Shown: positions 1 through 13,356 of the stretch, one piece after another
Position numbering within the stretch: the first letter of the stretch is position 1
Layout of the letters: every line of letters starts with the position of its first letter
Source: Auanema rhodensis
Lineage: Eukaryota; Nematoda; Chromadorea; Rhabditida; Rhabditidae
NCBI GenBank assembly: GCA_964057225.1
Contig: OZ059897.1
Location: 13,578,001-13,642,000, forward strand
Length of the DNA: 64,000 nt
Direction: 5' to 3'
The notes under the pieces: generated by a model
Database searches by the model: none
What the model was told of the DNA's origin: nothing
The model's input: only the letters and a program-made list of their open reading frames with translations
Program-made: the position numbers and the translations under genes

Positions 1-259
1 TTCGTTCTCTCTCTCTTTCTCTCTTTGTCCTTATCTCTGTTTCTTTCTCACTTTCTTTCTATTTTTCTCTCCCTTTTTTTCATTCTCTCTGATTCTTGAG
101 TAAAGTAGCATTGGTGAACAATCAGTCTTCTTTATAGTTTACAATCATGAATCCATATGTTCTTTTGGTTTTTTCTTCTTTGTGTTTATAACATTCATAA
201 GATCTTTTCATACTCTGTTAGCAGGAGTTGTTATGGGAAAAAAGCAAAAAAATTAAAAA

Positions 260-262
<3 letters not shown>

Positions 263-294
<32 letters not shown>
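263..294. repeat. CT dinucleotide microsatellite
   Basis: About 16 uninterrupted TC units, with looser CT-rich sequence from 1 to 75 and from 295 to 310. Confidence 0.95.
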
Positions 295-298
<4 letters not shown>

Positions 299-599
299 CT
301 TCTCTCGTTATCTTTTACCTTCTCTCTTCCATTTTTCTCATCACTTGATCTTTTACTTGCCCATATTTCTTAAATTGTAACACGCGTTACTTCACTATGA
401 ATTTCATTTCTGAAACTATTATTATGTTTATGAATAAACTAAGAAACATTAAAAGGAAATACGCTAGCTCAATATTTCACCTAAATATTCATATTACTTA
501 TACTATATGTACGTATAATTATTTTGTCGAATATGGGAAAGAGGTGACACAACGACAGCTACCACGATACACCCAGTTCGCTGAGCCTCTGCTCCTTTC

Positions 600-760
600 G
601 TCTCATATAAACCTACTCCATCTCATTCTCTCTCTCTGCTGTCTCTTTCTATTCGTCTCTCTCATTCTCAGTCTTTCCTCTCTATTTCTTCTTCCTCTCT
701 CATTCTCCCTCTCTCTTCGCTTAGCACTCCGAAACCCTAACATACTCACCACGCTTTACG
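600..760 (+). promoter_or_regulatory. CT-rich, promoter-like tract
   Basis: Dense CTCTCT/TTCTC runs lead into a more GC-balanced segment (about 720-960) in otherwise AT-rich DNA. Pyrimidine-rich tracts of this kind are common near nematode transcription starts, so this may be a distal start for galectin or an unseen upstream gene. It lies about 5 kb from the galectin start codon, so the assignment is weak. Confidence 0.25.
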
Positions 761-3700
761 CCGTCGTCTACGCGACAATTGCACGAAAAACGAGCCGACG
801 AGACCGGTTGGTCTTCGTAATTTTTTTCTCCAAATTCGCCACTCTGTTTGGGTGCGAATTTCGAGAGCCCTTTTTGGGATTTTCTCATCAGCCCTTTTAC
901 TCCTCTCCATACAACATAGACAATCATATCTGCCAGTCATTCTTAAAGCTTTTGTCAACTGTTGGTCAGCCATTTTCCCCGAGAATTTATAAGCTATTCA
1001 ACAGCATTGTGTTTCTTCTCTATCTGTTGATTTTCTTAAATTATGAGAAGAAGAAAAAAAGAAAATACATTTAACCATTGTTGCTACTACCAAATTCATG
1101 CTTTAAACTTCTACGTTACGTATTGAAAGTAGGACTCGTTAGCCTTGTAGTGTGAAATTGAATTGTCTTCTAATTTCGATTACTCTTTGAATTTTCTTTT
1201 AGCAACTTGAAACGTTTTTCTATAATATACTAACGTTGAGAGAGCTATGTGTGGTCTTCTTTTCTCTTCTTTTGAACATCTTATTTCATTTTCCTTTTGA
1301 GTTTCATCTTTCAGATTTTTTCTAATCGTAACTTGGAGTAATCTGAAGATTTGGAGTTTTGTTTTGTTTTTATTTATTAATCTTTGATTAAGAATGGCTT
1401 TTTTGTAAATAGAGCTGCATTACCTTTTTTCATAATTAATTTTCGATTTTTCTCAAAGTATTAGTCAAAACTTTAATTTTGATTCTCAAATCCGCTTTTT
1501 TAATTCGTTATCCTATCTCCTTCTCACATTTTCATCAAAGACAAAAGCCAATTTCATTCAGGACTGATTACTCATGTTTCCAAGAAACTGCGAAGCATTT
1601 TTGATGTTTTTTTCTTACGCAGATTCCGACCACCTGTGCCACTTCGTTTGCTTGTTGATGTATTTTGTTCTCTTTTTCTCGTTTTCTAGTTTTGCTTCTA
1701 GTATACCATTCTGTCTATTTATCTTAGATTTTGGTTCTTAAAAAATTTAAATTAATATTCATTTTTGAAATATTTTTAATTTTTGGAGTATCCTAATCTA
1801 GGATATCAAGTAAATTTTTTCTTTACTTTCATCTCGAAGAAAAAAGAAAATTAATTAGTTAAATGAAAATGAAATTACTTGTAACACGGAAGAAAATAAC
1901 TGAAATGTTCAAGTACGTGTGCTTAATCATGCACGTCGATGAGTTGCTGTTCATTAACTTTTACAACTTTCTAAACAGCTTTATACCACCGTTAAAGCTT
2001 CTATTTTTTATTATTTTCTTTATTTTTAACAGAAAAAAAAGATTAAAAGAAACCAGAACTATTGTTTCATTAATTCAAAATTAAAAATGTTCCTCATATT
2101 ATATTTGGTGAGCTTATCGGCAAGTAAATGAAGAAGCTGATGTATATACAAGTATTCATATGTATTTGTTTGTGACATTCAATACATGTATATTGAAGAC
2201 AAGCAAATACATGAAATACTCTATGCTTTTAGTCTCTAGTTTACCCGTCTTTTATCTATTCTCTCATGTTATTTCTTGTTTTTTTTCTCTTTTGTTTTAT
2301 TGTGATTTTGTTAAAACCGTTCCAGATATTGAGCATTAAATTTCATTTATTTCATTGCTGATATCATATCTCTCAAAATCTCAGCCATATTCTCTCTTTA
2401 TGATCATCAAATGTAACAACTTGTGTTTTTTCTATATCTTAAATGTTACTTTTATCAAAATATATACAAACTTTGAAGCATTAAAACTTGTTTTTTCATT
2501 TAATATTTAATAACTTTTTCTTTTTTATGAAGATAGAAAAATTTATTGCTCTCGCTTAAGCTAAGGAAAAGGAAAGAAAAAAATCCAACTTTTCTAAATA
2601 TTCTGAGATATTTCTTATGTTCCAAGAGAATTTTAAAATAATATCAAATGCTTGATTTTTATTTTTTTTTAACGAAATATATTGAAATGTAGTTAGTTCT
2701 CTGCCATGAAAGCTTCCGAAGCTTTTCTTCTTTAGCTTCATCTCAGGTTACCGTTGATGTGCCATCAGTCACACATCCAGTTCGTATATTCTCAAGCTGC
2801 TTGAGCTATAATAATAAATAATAATAATTCATTATTAGTATTAGTATTATTGTTTAGAATAAACATTTTCAATTTTTTTGATTGATCACTTCTCAAAAAA
2901 AATATAAATTATCTTTACTAATTTCTAGTAAGTATTAATATTTTTAAAAAATATAATATATTTATAAATATATTATATTAGTATTCAACTGCTTTCGCAT
3001 CATTTTCTTAATTAAAATGATAAAATAGATCATTGACTCCATTAAACTGAAATGAAAATTAATATTTTCCATTCAATTATTTTCTTTTTTCAATTTCTTA
3101 TACACGAAATAGTGATTTTAGTATTTCAAATATTATATTAATTAGTTAATTTAGAATCTTTCATTATATAAATACTTAAAGATTCTAATAAGCATTTCGT
3201 GAGCCACTTCAAACGGTATTACCAAACACTTGTGCGTAGAAACATTGCAACTTTATTTGGATTATATAATTCAAATATATAGTATATACACACATCTATA
3301 TTTGATCGAATGATGTTATATTAGTTTTTCAAACTTTTACCTTATATTTATGAAAAAAAAACTTTATATTTTGATTATATTTATATTAAATTGGATATAA
3401 TACCATAATCAAACAGTTTTTGATGTTTGAAATGCTTATAACTCATTAACAATTATTTTGAATATTTTTATAATTTTAATTATTATATTTTCATTAAGAA
3501 AATTTAATTTTTTTATGCTCCAAAATAAGGATCTGTGTATATTTTCCCTTATTTTTTGATATTTACTTACCAATAGAATTAATTCTTTAATATCTAAAAC
3601 TACTTTTTGATTTATACACATGAATGCATGAAACTATTGTCTAATCTAACAAGACTTCATTTAATATTTTCTATTCATTCTATATTCTCGTTCACCTGGA

Positions 3701-3900
3701 AGATGATGAGAACAAGTGAACAATTCAATTTTATTATTACATCATTATAATTCAAATCTATATATAGAAATATATATTCCAGAATCAAATCAAATAATTA
3801 ATTTTTTAATAATTTCTTTTTTTTTTCTTGATTATGCTTATAGATGGTAACTATAGCAATTAAATAAACTACAAATAGCTAACAGCTGGTTGTAATTTAG

Positions 3901-4531
3901 TTCGCAAAGTGAACCATCATGAAGTGTAATCCTAACGAAAAAGTAAAATTTAGAATTTGAAAAAAAAAATTTTTGTACATCATTGGGGTAAAAAACCCCT
4001 TGATTTATGTAGGCGAAGCTAGAAATCATTATAGCAGATGATCATCTAATGTTCCAACTACTACTGTAGAAGAATTAATTTCAGAGGAAATTTCACCACA
4101 AAAAAATTATAAAACAGATAGCAATTGCTATCATAAAACTTATAAAATAGAAATATAACCTTTTTTAAATTAGTATTTCTTGCTGACATTTTTTTAATTT
4201 CGTTTTTTTCTTTTTGAAATAAAATCGAAGAGAAAATACGGCTTGATAATATTTGAAAGAGAAACAAACAACTTTTTTGAAATTTTGAACATATAAGAAG
4301 ATCATTTCATAATGTTCTTATGATTATACAAATATATGAATAGAAAAAATGAAGAAGAAAATAGAGAAAAACTAAAAAGAAAGAGTCAGAATATACATTT
4401 TCATATTCGTAATAATCGGAATGAAAAAGACTTTTTTTTTCTAAAAAAAATAGTTGAATAGGCAAAAAGATGACGTAACAATCGTTTTTATGTATAAGAT
4501 TCTCTATGATCATGATGGTTCACTTTGCGAA
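3901..4531. mobile_element. Possible MITE-like element with 22-bp inverted repeats
   Basis: Bases 3901-3922 and 4510-4531 are exact reverse complements (22 of 22) and bracket about 590 bp of AT-rich DNA. Weak partial complementarity continues a little inside the arms. No transposase is encoded between them and I find no clear target-site duplication, so the call rests on the exact terminal repeats and the element size. A non-mobile inverted duplication is the alternative. Confidence 0.4.
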
Positions 4532-5616
4532 TCAGAATATAGTCAAGTTGAGATGCATGTATGACTGATGTCCAAATATGACTACTACCTCATCACTTCT
4601 AGCACCTCTTTCAATTCTTGAACAGTGAACAGTCGAATTCTTTCCCCTGTACATCAGACAAATTGTATTGGTATTGAAGCGAAACAACATTTTGTATGTA
4701 ACTGTTAGCTCAGTTACTACTACTTCAAGAATCTACTTATTTCATCTTTGCAACCTTTCGATACAGTGCATTCTATCAATAGTATTGAAAAAGGTGTGAA
4801 ACTATTCTATACAATTTGTATTCCCACGTTGTCATCATCCACGTCGTCGTCTCATCTTCAGAAGAATCTTTTTTGACATTTTGATCATGGCTTCATATGA
4901 ATGTTATGAATCACATCAAGTTCTTGTAGTCAGGTATGCAAATTCTCAGTTCAATTCAACAATCTCCAGGTGACACCTTGGTGACATTACAGTATTACCC
5001 TGTTAAAGATTTTCATTTTCTCCATATGGAACGGTTTCTTATACAATTTTCAAGTCTAGAACTTTAATCTGATATCTTCATTTTCTTTCAAACAAAACAT
5101 GAAATGAACATATTCGGTTGCTCAATCTTTTCATATCAATAACTTCATATTAATGTATCATTTATTTGTTTTGTTAACATTTTTTGTTTATTTTATAACT
5201 TACTCGTGGTGAGCTGTTAGATCAGATTGTCATGACTCATCAAAACGTCTCAATTCTTTCGAACTTTATCAGTCCTTCTTTCGAAACTTTTTCTGGACTA
5301 TCCACTAGCTCACTCCACTAGCTCACCAATAAATATTCTTTTTTGACCAATACAATGGGTCGATTATTTCGTTCTAAAAGTACATTATCAGTTGTGTAAG
5401 TTCAATTATATTTTTTATAAATTTGTAAGATTATTCATTTTTTTTTTGAAAAATGAACTTCTTAGGACTATGTGGGGTGCTTATAACTTAAATAGAAATT
5501 GGAGTTAATCAAAAACTATTGTTTTATAATAACTATACTCTATATCATATTTTAATTTTAATTTCTTTTTATTTGAATATTATATGATTATTTTATTATA
5601 TATTATATATTTTCAG

Positions 5617-5653
5617 AAGTGTTAAACTACCTTATTACGTTCAACTACAAAAA
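5617..5653 (+). other. Galectin 5' UTR after a trans-splice-type acceptor
   Basis: TTTCAG ends at 5616, leaving a 37-base leader before the ATG at 5654. This is typical of SL trans-spliced nematode messages. It could also be the end of an ordinary 5' UTR intron reaching back to the upstream CT-rich tracts. Confidence 0.5.
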
Positions 5654-8600
5654 ATGTCTGAGAAGAACTACGTAAGTTTTTATCTTTCTTGTTATTTTTC
5701 TTTAAAATATAGTGTGAGATTGAGGCAATAGTATAGAAAACTACATAAGATTCACATATTTTTCATATATTATTGCCTTTTTTGTTCTTTTATTTGTTTA
5801 AAAATTTTGATATTTGAGAGAAATAAGGGACTAGTGATATAATGCACTTAACGACATTTACAGTCAATCGTCAAAATTCGTCAGGCCATTTCCATAAACT
5901 TCCCCAAAAAAAAGTTCAAATCCGTCTTTATTTGAGATTTTATTTGAGTTTCATCTAAAGCTCCATCAAATCTTGATGCTCAATCTTTGAATATTTTCAA
6001 CTATATTCTTAGAACATTATTATGTTTGTGTTCTATTTCCAAGGTTTTGATGTTCCATCCATTTCCGAAAAAACAATTCAAAAATCTTCAACGAACAAGT
6101 TTTTTATTGCAAGAAGTATTCCAATTCATAAAAAGAATCTGATAATTCATAATACCTTTTGAGAAAATGAAAGATGAGAAGTTACAGATCCAAAATTTCA
6201 GCTTTTTCTTTCATGACTTTACCCTCTCCTCAATAATTTTTGAACTTTTCAAAAATCTCCAAACAATATTTTTCCCTTTCTCTTTATCTTTTACTCTCTC
6301 TGCTATTTAGGCTTTTCCTTCACTATTTCAATCTCTCTTTCTGCACTCTCTACTTTGGTTCATAGTATTGTGCTGCTTCTCAGCCGTCCCACCCTCTTTT
6401 GGTTTCGTCATCCCGCCCTCGGCTGCGATCCTCCGCCTGCTTTCAACCTCTTTTCTCTATTCCAAGTTACTGCTCCATCATCCCGCTTGTCCTTCTCCGG
6501 ACAATATTTTGAATCTCAGCAGCTTATTAGCTATCTGTTGATTCATCAATTTCTCACTCAAGTTTTCTCACCTGTCAACTAAAAATTGGTCGTGCTGTTG
6601 ATTCAACAGCTTCCGCATATCATCGTGTTCGATTCAGATGTCTGATTCAGTAACCACGTGCTATCGACGACACAATTCCGCAACTGTTTCTTCATTAGAT
6701 ATTTGGATTCAAGTTATCGTGCCTCTTCAATAACAATCTATATCTTACGTCAGCTGAGATACTTCCACGGCAACGAATAACTTTTTCTTAATTCTTGAAG
6801 AGCAGCAAACGTAGAAACAAAAATTAAAAAGTGAGAGATAGATAAACGACGACGGCTCATCAGCAACTCAGCTGAGCTTATCACTTCACTAAGTGATTGC
6901 AACTGAAGAAAAGGCAGTAGTAGATCTATTAATCTCATCTACTGCCTCTATTCTTCAGGTATTTTTCCAATACAAGCATCTAACCTATTCCTTCTTCAAA
7001 AAATTCCTTTCTGAACACTTTTTCTGTGTCAGTAATCTGATCTCGTCTATATATTCTTTTTCTATTCTTTGTGCATTCCCAACATTTTCGAGATAAGTCA
7101 CCACTTGTCTTGCTGTTACTTCTACTGAATTCGGGTAGTCAACTGATTTTCACCTAATACATATATCTCCGTTCCTTCATTCATATCGTTGCGGAACGTA
7201 TGCCGACACTCTGGCATTTTGCCAAATACATTGTAAGTTGAAATATTTTCATAAAATATTTCATATATTCTTTATTCTAACTATATTATAAGTAGTTTTG
7301 CTATATTTCCGACCTTCAACTGACCATCTTATGGTGAGAATCAATCTCAATTTGCATATTTGCCCGCATTGAATCCTCAAAATTTCCCAGAATCAATTCT
7401 TCTTTTTGCTATAACCAATCCATCTTGTCAACTTCTTCACGGAGCGAATGAAAAGCTGAAAAGATATGCGTTGGAGCAAATGAATCTTGTTGAAAAGCTT
7501 TCTCTCTTTTTTATGAAATTTGGAATATTTTTGAAAATTTACGAGGAAGTGAGCTATTAAGATAAGATAATGGGAGAAAAAATAAGAATAAGAGAATGAG
7601 ATAGAGAGAGAGAGTAAGATAATAAGATTTCATGATGATATGTTAAAAAGATTGAATTTGATGAAAAGAAAGAGAAGCAGAAAATCCCAAATAACCCAAA
7701 CCATGAAGATTCAAAAGATGTGAATGTTGTTTCAACTCTATTCAAACAAAAAAAAACAAAGTCATCAATCATTCTCTTAGAGTATCTTCTCTAGTTGTTC
7801 CAATTGGCTAGTACCTTTTAAGCGTTTTTCACATATGTTATCTTTCTATTTCAAATGTTCTATTCAGTTCTACTATTTCGGTCTTTTTGCCTTATTGAGC
7901 GCTTAAGTTTGCAAAATTTTTTTCATATTTTCTGTTGAAAATTTTGGAACATTCTTCTCAATATAATCGCAGAAAGAATCTGAGGAAAACGATGACGACA
8001 AGAAAAATGATGACAAACCACAAAGTTTTCGTGTTCACATGCCGTTTTACAGAATTTGATTCTATTTCATTTTAATAGAATAACATGAACAAACTAAATT
8101 AGATCCGATAGGAATAGTCCTTCAGTGGAAAAAAAAGTTCTTATCAAGATTTCTCATCTGAAAATGCAATTAAGTTCTGACAAAACTTTACTTGCTGAGA
8201 CAATTGAAACTTTTTTTTTATCTCATGAGTATAATGTCATTTAACTACATTCATTAAAACATTTTCTGTTGAAATCAATTAGAAAAGTGAAGAATGAAAT
8301 AAAGAATTTTGATGGAAAAGTGATATATTCTTCTGATTTTCAATATATTTTAGAATATCCCATATCGCAGTAAGCTGACAGAGAAGATCGAGCCTGGTCA
8401 AACCCTCATTATTCGAGGAAAAACTTCCGACGACGCCAAGAGGTTTGCTTAATAAGATTTCTGTGAATCAACAACAAGATTATCATATTATTTAGATTCA
8501 ATATCAATCTTCATAAGGATAGCCCTGATTTCTCTGGAAATGATGTTCCTCTCCATATCAGCGTCCGCTTCGACGAAGGAAAGGTAAGTAGAACAAAACT

Positions 8601-9168
8601 CTCGTGTTTTTCAAGATTTGAGAATACAGTGAATTGTCAACTATGGTCGTCCAAAAGACCTCACAAATCTGTTTATCTTAAATAAATAACAAAAAAATTT
8701 CAAGTAAAAAATGGCTTAACAACAATGCTTTCTTCATATAAACTGAAAAGCTAAAAGCCGTTACATAATTGGTCTACATCCTGTTTGCAAGATTTTTTGC
8801 TAAAAAAATCTTTTTTTAGTATATAGGGTATATGACTGATGTTTGATTTTGTGAAAGTGAACCTCAAAACAGAAATTGACTTGTCATTACTATTGAAACA
8901 CCAAACGAACACCAGAGCAACTTTCAATGTTTAACTTGGCTTCCGTTCAGTTTGGGCTATCTACGCTCCTTACGTTTTTTTTCTCTTTTCCTCTCTCTTG
9001 TAGATGCATTGTCTCCATCTCAAGGGATTGGAATCATGAGCCAATTCGAAGCTTTCTTCTACTTGTTTTGTCTGTCGAAAGATGTGTATATGTGTGTGTC
9101 TATATACATATAGTATATAGCTATACTCTATAAGGATGTATGTATATCGAAGTTGCATATGCATATAC

Positions 9169-9214
<46 letters not shown>

Positions 9215-12200
9215 AGAGATTGCATGCTAAACTCAAATAGAGCGACACAAAGATAACAAGGAAAAGTCAAAGTTAAAGCTAAGCTTGATGCTACTCTTGT
9301 TTCAATATTCTGATTGTTCCTTTCTTCTTTCAAAAATGCTATAAATGGCTGTGAGTCAATCACTTTTCTAGCTGATAGTTGAATGTCGAGAGCTGACTCA
9401 ACTTATTGGGTCCCAAAAGAGTAAAGACAAACCGCCTTCTAGTCACCAAAGAACTCGTAATCATTTTCCTCCAAAAAAAACTAATTCGTTTTCACGAAAA
9501 AAATTTATTTTCATTCAAACTTCTATTTGAACATAAAACGAAAATTGTTTGCTAACATATAATTTTATTTTAATTTGAAAATTATTATCGAGTATGTAAT
9601 GATTTGATGACATATTCTTTGGCACGTTGTCTGCCTTTGTTCAATCGTCTCGAAACAAATATTTTCTGTCATCAAAAGCATGATGAGCACCAACTGTTCA
9701 TCCTCCTGGCGGGATGTGTTGCATGCCAGAAGAACAGTTGCTTTGCCACATCGTTTGCAGATATGTGACACCATGATAAATCTATTGATATTCTGGTAAA
9801 CATTCGTCAGAACGTTGACAACATTATTTCTATATTTGATATCTGATAAAATAAGAAATAAGGTTCTTGTTATCGTTGCTTTGATGATATGTTAAACAAC
9901 TTTTAAAATATTCAAATGTTAGCAAATCTCTCCTGTTTCATCTAGCTTACAGGCGTTATTACAAACAAATCTTTCTTCTCTCTATTGTTTCCTAAACGAC
10001 ACCATGTTCAAGCGTGGGTGTGACAAGTTTATCTAACGCTTGTTTGTCTTTAGTGTGATTACTGACATGCTTTCCTTCTTTCCTTGCTTACAAAATATTC
10101 AAAACACAGGCAAAGGCCGAATAGAATGAACAAGGAGAGCAACAGCTTCTTGAAAATCAGTCTCCAGAGGCTGCAAACACACATACACATACACACATAC
10201 ATACATTGTGGGTGTTGGAATTGGAAGACCCGTTAGTCGACATTGGACCATCTCATTTTAAATTTTTTTCCATAAATAGGATTTCAAATTATAGCGAAAA
10301 CATATAAATATTCATAGATTTATATATAGAATGTGAAATCAAATAAGAGAACAATCTGTATTTGTTGAAATACATTGAGAAATTCACATCATCAATAGCA
10401 TCATATAATAAATTATAAATATATTATATTTGTATATAAATAAATATATGTTTACATATGTATAATAATAATAATTATTATTATTATTTAAGGAATATGA
10501 TCCAAAAACTAAAGTAAGTTAATATATAAATTAATTCTTTACTAGAATTTATCTAGAAAGATAAATGTTTAATTATATATTATTAATCTTAATTATATAT
10601 TTATTCATAATATAGTTAGTTAAATTATAAATATTTACTAATTTAGATATTTATAAATAGAAATAATATTATTATATATATATAGTTAAATATATATATA
10701 TGTATGTATGTATGTATATGTAATCTTTAATGTTAAAAAAAACTGAAATATAAATAATGGAAATGTTCTTATACTAAGATGAATAACCTTATAATCTCTA
10801 TACTTCATTCTAGTGATTCTTTTATTTTTCAGCTTGTTTTCAACTCTTACACCAAGGGTGCTTGGGGTAAAGAAGAGAGACAGAAAAATCCCGTTAAGAA
10901 AGGTGAACCTTTCGACATCCGTATTCGTGCCCATGACAACAAATTTGTCATCTCCATCAATCGTGTAAGGATTTTTTTTTGTTTTTATTTAAATAAAAAC
11001 ACAGCTAAGTATGCTTATATGGCATGCTTACACATTAAAATATATGCTTGAGGCTTAAATGTTAATAAAAATTGAAAGAAAATTCTTATTTTCAGAAGGA
11101 GGTAAAGCAATTCGATCATAGAATTCCTCTTCAACATGTTACTCATCTCTCCATTGATGGAGAAGTTGTTCTTAACCATGTCCAATGGGGAGGAAAGTAC
11201 TACGTAAGTTCTTGATTTATTATTTTTATTTTAAAAAATATTTATCTGAGATAAGAAAAAGAAAGCAAACGAAGCATCGTAATTTTTCCAGATTTTGATT
11301 AATGATATGAAGATAAGAAAAGGCATCAAAGCTTATTTTATAAAAAAAAATTAAAACTTTTATAAAACTTGAAGCATTTTTTTGATTTTATCATTTTTCA
11401 GCCTGTACCATATGAATCAGGAATTGCTGCTGATGGACTTGTTCCAGGAAAAACTCTTGTCATCTATGGAACTCCTGAGAAGAAAGCCAAAAGGTATAAT
11501 ATACAAGATATTCTTTAATAAATAATTATAATAATTATAGATTCAATATTAACTTGTTGAAGAAGAATGGTGATATTGCTCTTCACTTCAACCCACGTTT
11601 CGATGAAAAGGTGAGATAAGATAAGACACTATTTCGATGAATTCGTATTTTTATCAATTAATTATTTTTACAATAATAATTATAATAACTAGATATTTAC
11701 TATATATTTATGGTAAAAATTTACATTTATATCATTTCAAACAATTTGTAGGGAAATGGGCTAATCTGCGGAAAACTGAAGCCTGGAGTATGTTACATTT
11801 CATATAATATTTAAGTTATATGTTGTGCTCGTACTCGTTGTGTGTGCTTTTTCTTTTTCTTTATCTGTTCTTCTTTTTTTCTTTTTTTTTTGATTTAGAA
11901 AAGTTTTATTTTTCCCTTTCTAAATGTTGTGTTCAAACGTTTTTATGTTTGTCAATTTAATACTGAACTCCCATATTATCCATAATAAGTTTTAGTTTTT
12001 TTTTACCAAAAATTATCATTACATAACATATTTTACCTTTATCATCTGAAACAAAAAAATTTAGTAGTTGACAAAAACAAATTTAAGCTTTAGTTTCTAT
12101 TTATTAAACTAACTATTGTCATAACTGCTACTTCTGATGCATCATCTTGATGCTTTCGTTCGCTAAAAAACATAAGTTCACCTCAATACTTTAACATGAA

Positions 12201-13356
12201 AGCTTTTCCTATTTGATCATGGATTATAAAATGATGTTGAAAATGAATTCTATGGATATTCACAATAAGAATCAAATCTCCAGAGATTTTTTCTCTTTTC
12301 TTTTTCCATTTAAAAACATGTTTCATAGGCTTTAGGACACAGAAACAAACACCCTCCAGGAAAATTTCCTCATTCATGTCCTCATTTTTCGTTTTTCATT
12401 TCTCTATGAACAAAAGCAAACGAACTATGACGCATCAGAAGAACAATGAGATAATATTTTTCTCGATTTGGAGTGCATCTCTAAATAGATGGTCGATTTG
12501 CTTTTGATGCATTGAGCAACACAAAATAGAAACAACTTACCATCTTATGCTTGTCAACTATTACAAGTTAAACTTTCTAGCAAATAGTTGTTTTCTCAAA
12601 TAGTTTAACTCAATTTCATAACAGAATATTATTCTAAAAATATTTTATCTTCCGCATTACAAAAATAGAAATAAAATATGAAATATTTCTGAGATAGCTT
12701 GCTGTGGGTGTTATCGTATAAATATAGTTAGTATAAGTATCCTAACAACTCTGTCTTTCAGAAAGATTTTTGTGATTCCTGTTGCACAAATGAGGTTAGA
12801 TATCGGCATTTTGTGTGCTGATGGATGATATCTCAATATATTTGTTTTGTCTGCTAAAAAAAAATATAAAATGCGCTTAAATTACGGTTATAGGCATAAC
12901 TATATGTTGCATAGATTATTAGTTATTAGTAAATTAGTTTTAATTGCCTGTTCAAATGGTTGTTCATGTTTTTGTGATGAAGCTAGTTGATATTGTTACT
13001 GATATCTTCGTTTACAGTGTGTTATCCGCAATTCTCTTATCAATGGAGAATGGGGAAATGAGGAACGTGAAGGAAAGAATCCCTTTGAAAAGAACGTTGG
13101 ATTTGATCTCGAGATCAAGAACGAGGAATTCGCTTTCCAGGTATATTACTAAAGCTTTGAATGTTTTATATTACTGCATTATTCAGGTCTTCATTAACGG
13201 AGAACGATTCGCTTCCTATGCTCACCGCATTGACCCCCACGAGATTGCTGGTCTTCAAATTCAGGGAGATCTTGAGCTAACCGGAATTCAGGTTTGCACA
13301 ACGCCAATACAGTTTGTAACATAATGTTTTGAATTTTCCAGGTTGTTGGAAACTAA
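5654..13356 (+). CDS. lec-1: Tandem-repeat beta-galactoside-binding galectin (32-kDa, LEC-1 type)
   Basis: Ten exons: 5654-5671, 8354-8442, 8496-8583, 10833-10964, 11096-11203, 11402-11493, 11541-11610, 13018-13140, 13187-13291, 13342-13356. They give 279 residues, the length I recall for C. elegans LEC-1. Two carbohydrate-recognition domains are joined by a short linker around residue 145. The first has HISVR (56-60) and WGKEER (76-81); the second has the canonical HFNPR (191-195) and WGNEER (211-216), the sugar-contacting residues of galectins. The S in place of N in the first site is a familiar feature of nematode tandem galectins. There is no signal peptide; the family leaves cells by a non-classical route and binds glycoconjugates. 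Every junction keeps phase and has GT-AG ends. Intron 1 (2.7 kb) and intron 3 (2.2 kb) are unusually long and hold candidate alternative exons. Confidence 0.97.
6240..6590 (+). promoter_or_regulatory. CT-rich and GC-richer tract inside galectin intron 1
   Basis: Runs of CTCTCT near 6280-6360 pass into a segment of higher GC (6370-6500) with a long open frame but no recognisable protein. It has the same make-up as the tract at 600-760. It sits about 600 bp upstream of a candidate alternative first exon (7200-7232), so an internal promoter is possible. Confidence 0.3.
7200..7232 (+). CDS. Candidate alternative first coding exon of galectin
   Basis: ATG followed by eleven codons in total (MPTLWHFAKYI) ends in phase 0 at an excellent donor, GTAAGT. 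Joining to the 8354 acceptor gives an in-frame galectin with a different N-terminus. A random short ORF would match the phase one time in three, so transcript evidence is needed. Confidence 0.35.
9174..9211. repeat. TA dinucleotide microsatellite
   Basis: About 19 uninterrupted TA units in galectin intron 3, next to other alternating purine-pyrimidine sequence. Confidence 0.95.

Larger units (their letters stand above)
1..5616. other. Upstream non-coding region of the galectin gene
   Basis: No convincing coding exon is seen. The open frames here (for example 397-1074) come from CT-rich, stop-poor sequence and have no recognisable domain. The stretch holds CT microsatellites, a less AT-rich patch around 550-960 preceded by dense CT runs (possible promoter or 5' untranslated DNA), very AT-rich DNA from about 2780 to 4560, and an inverted-repeat element at 3901-4531. 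A 13-bp tandem duplication (CCACTAGCTCAC core) lies at 5302-5327. Confidence 0.6.

Noticed and set aside
397-1074. 225-codon open frame on the plus strand
   Set aside because: It runs through CT-rich low-complexity sequence that lacks stops; no domain, no splice logic and Leu/Ser/Phe bias expected from the base composition.
9565-9774. Minus-strand frame with a CxxC start (CKRCGK)
   Set aside because: Lies in a galectin intron, no second zinc-ligand pair in a usual spacing and no splice partners.
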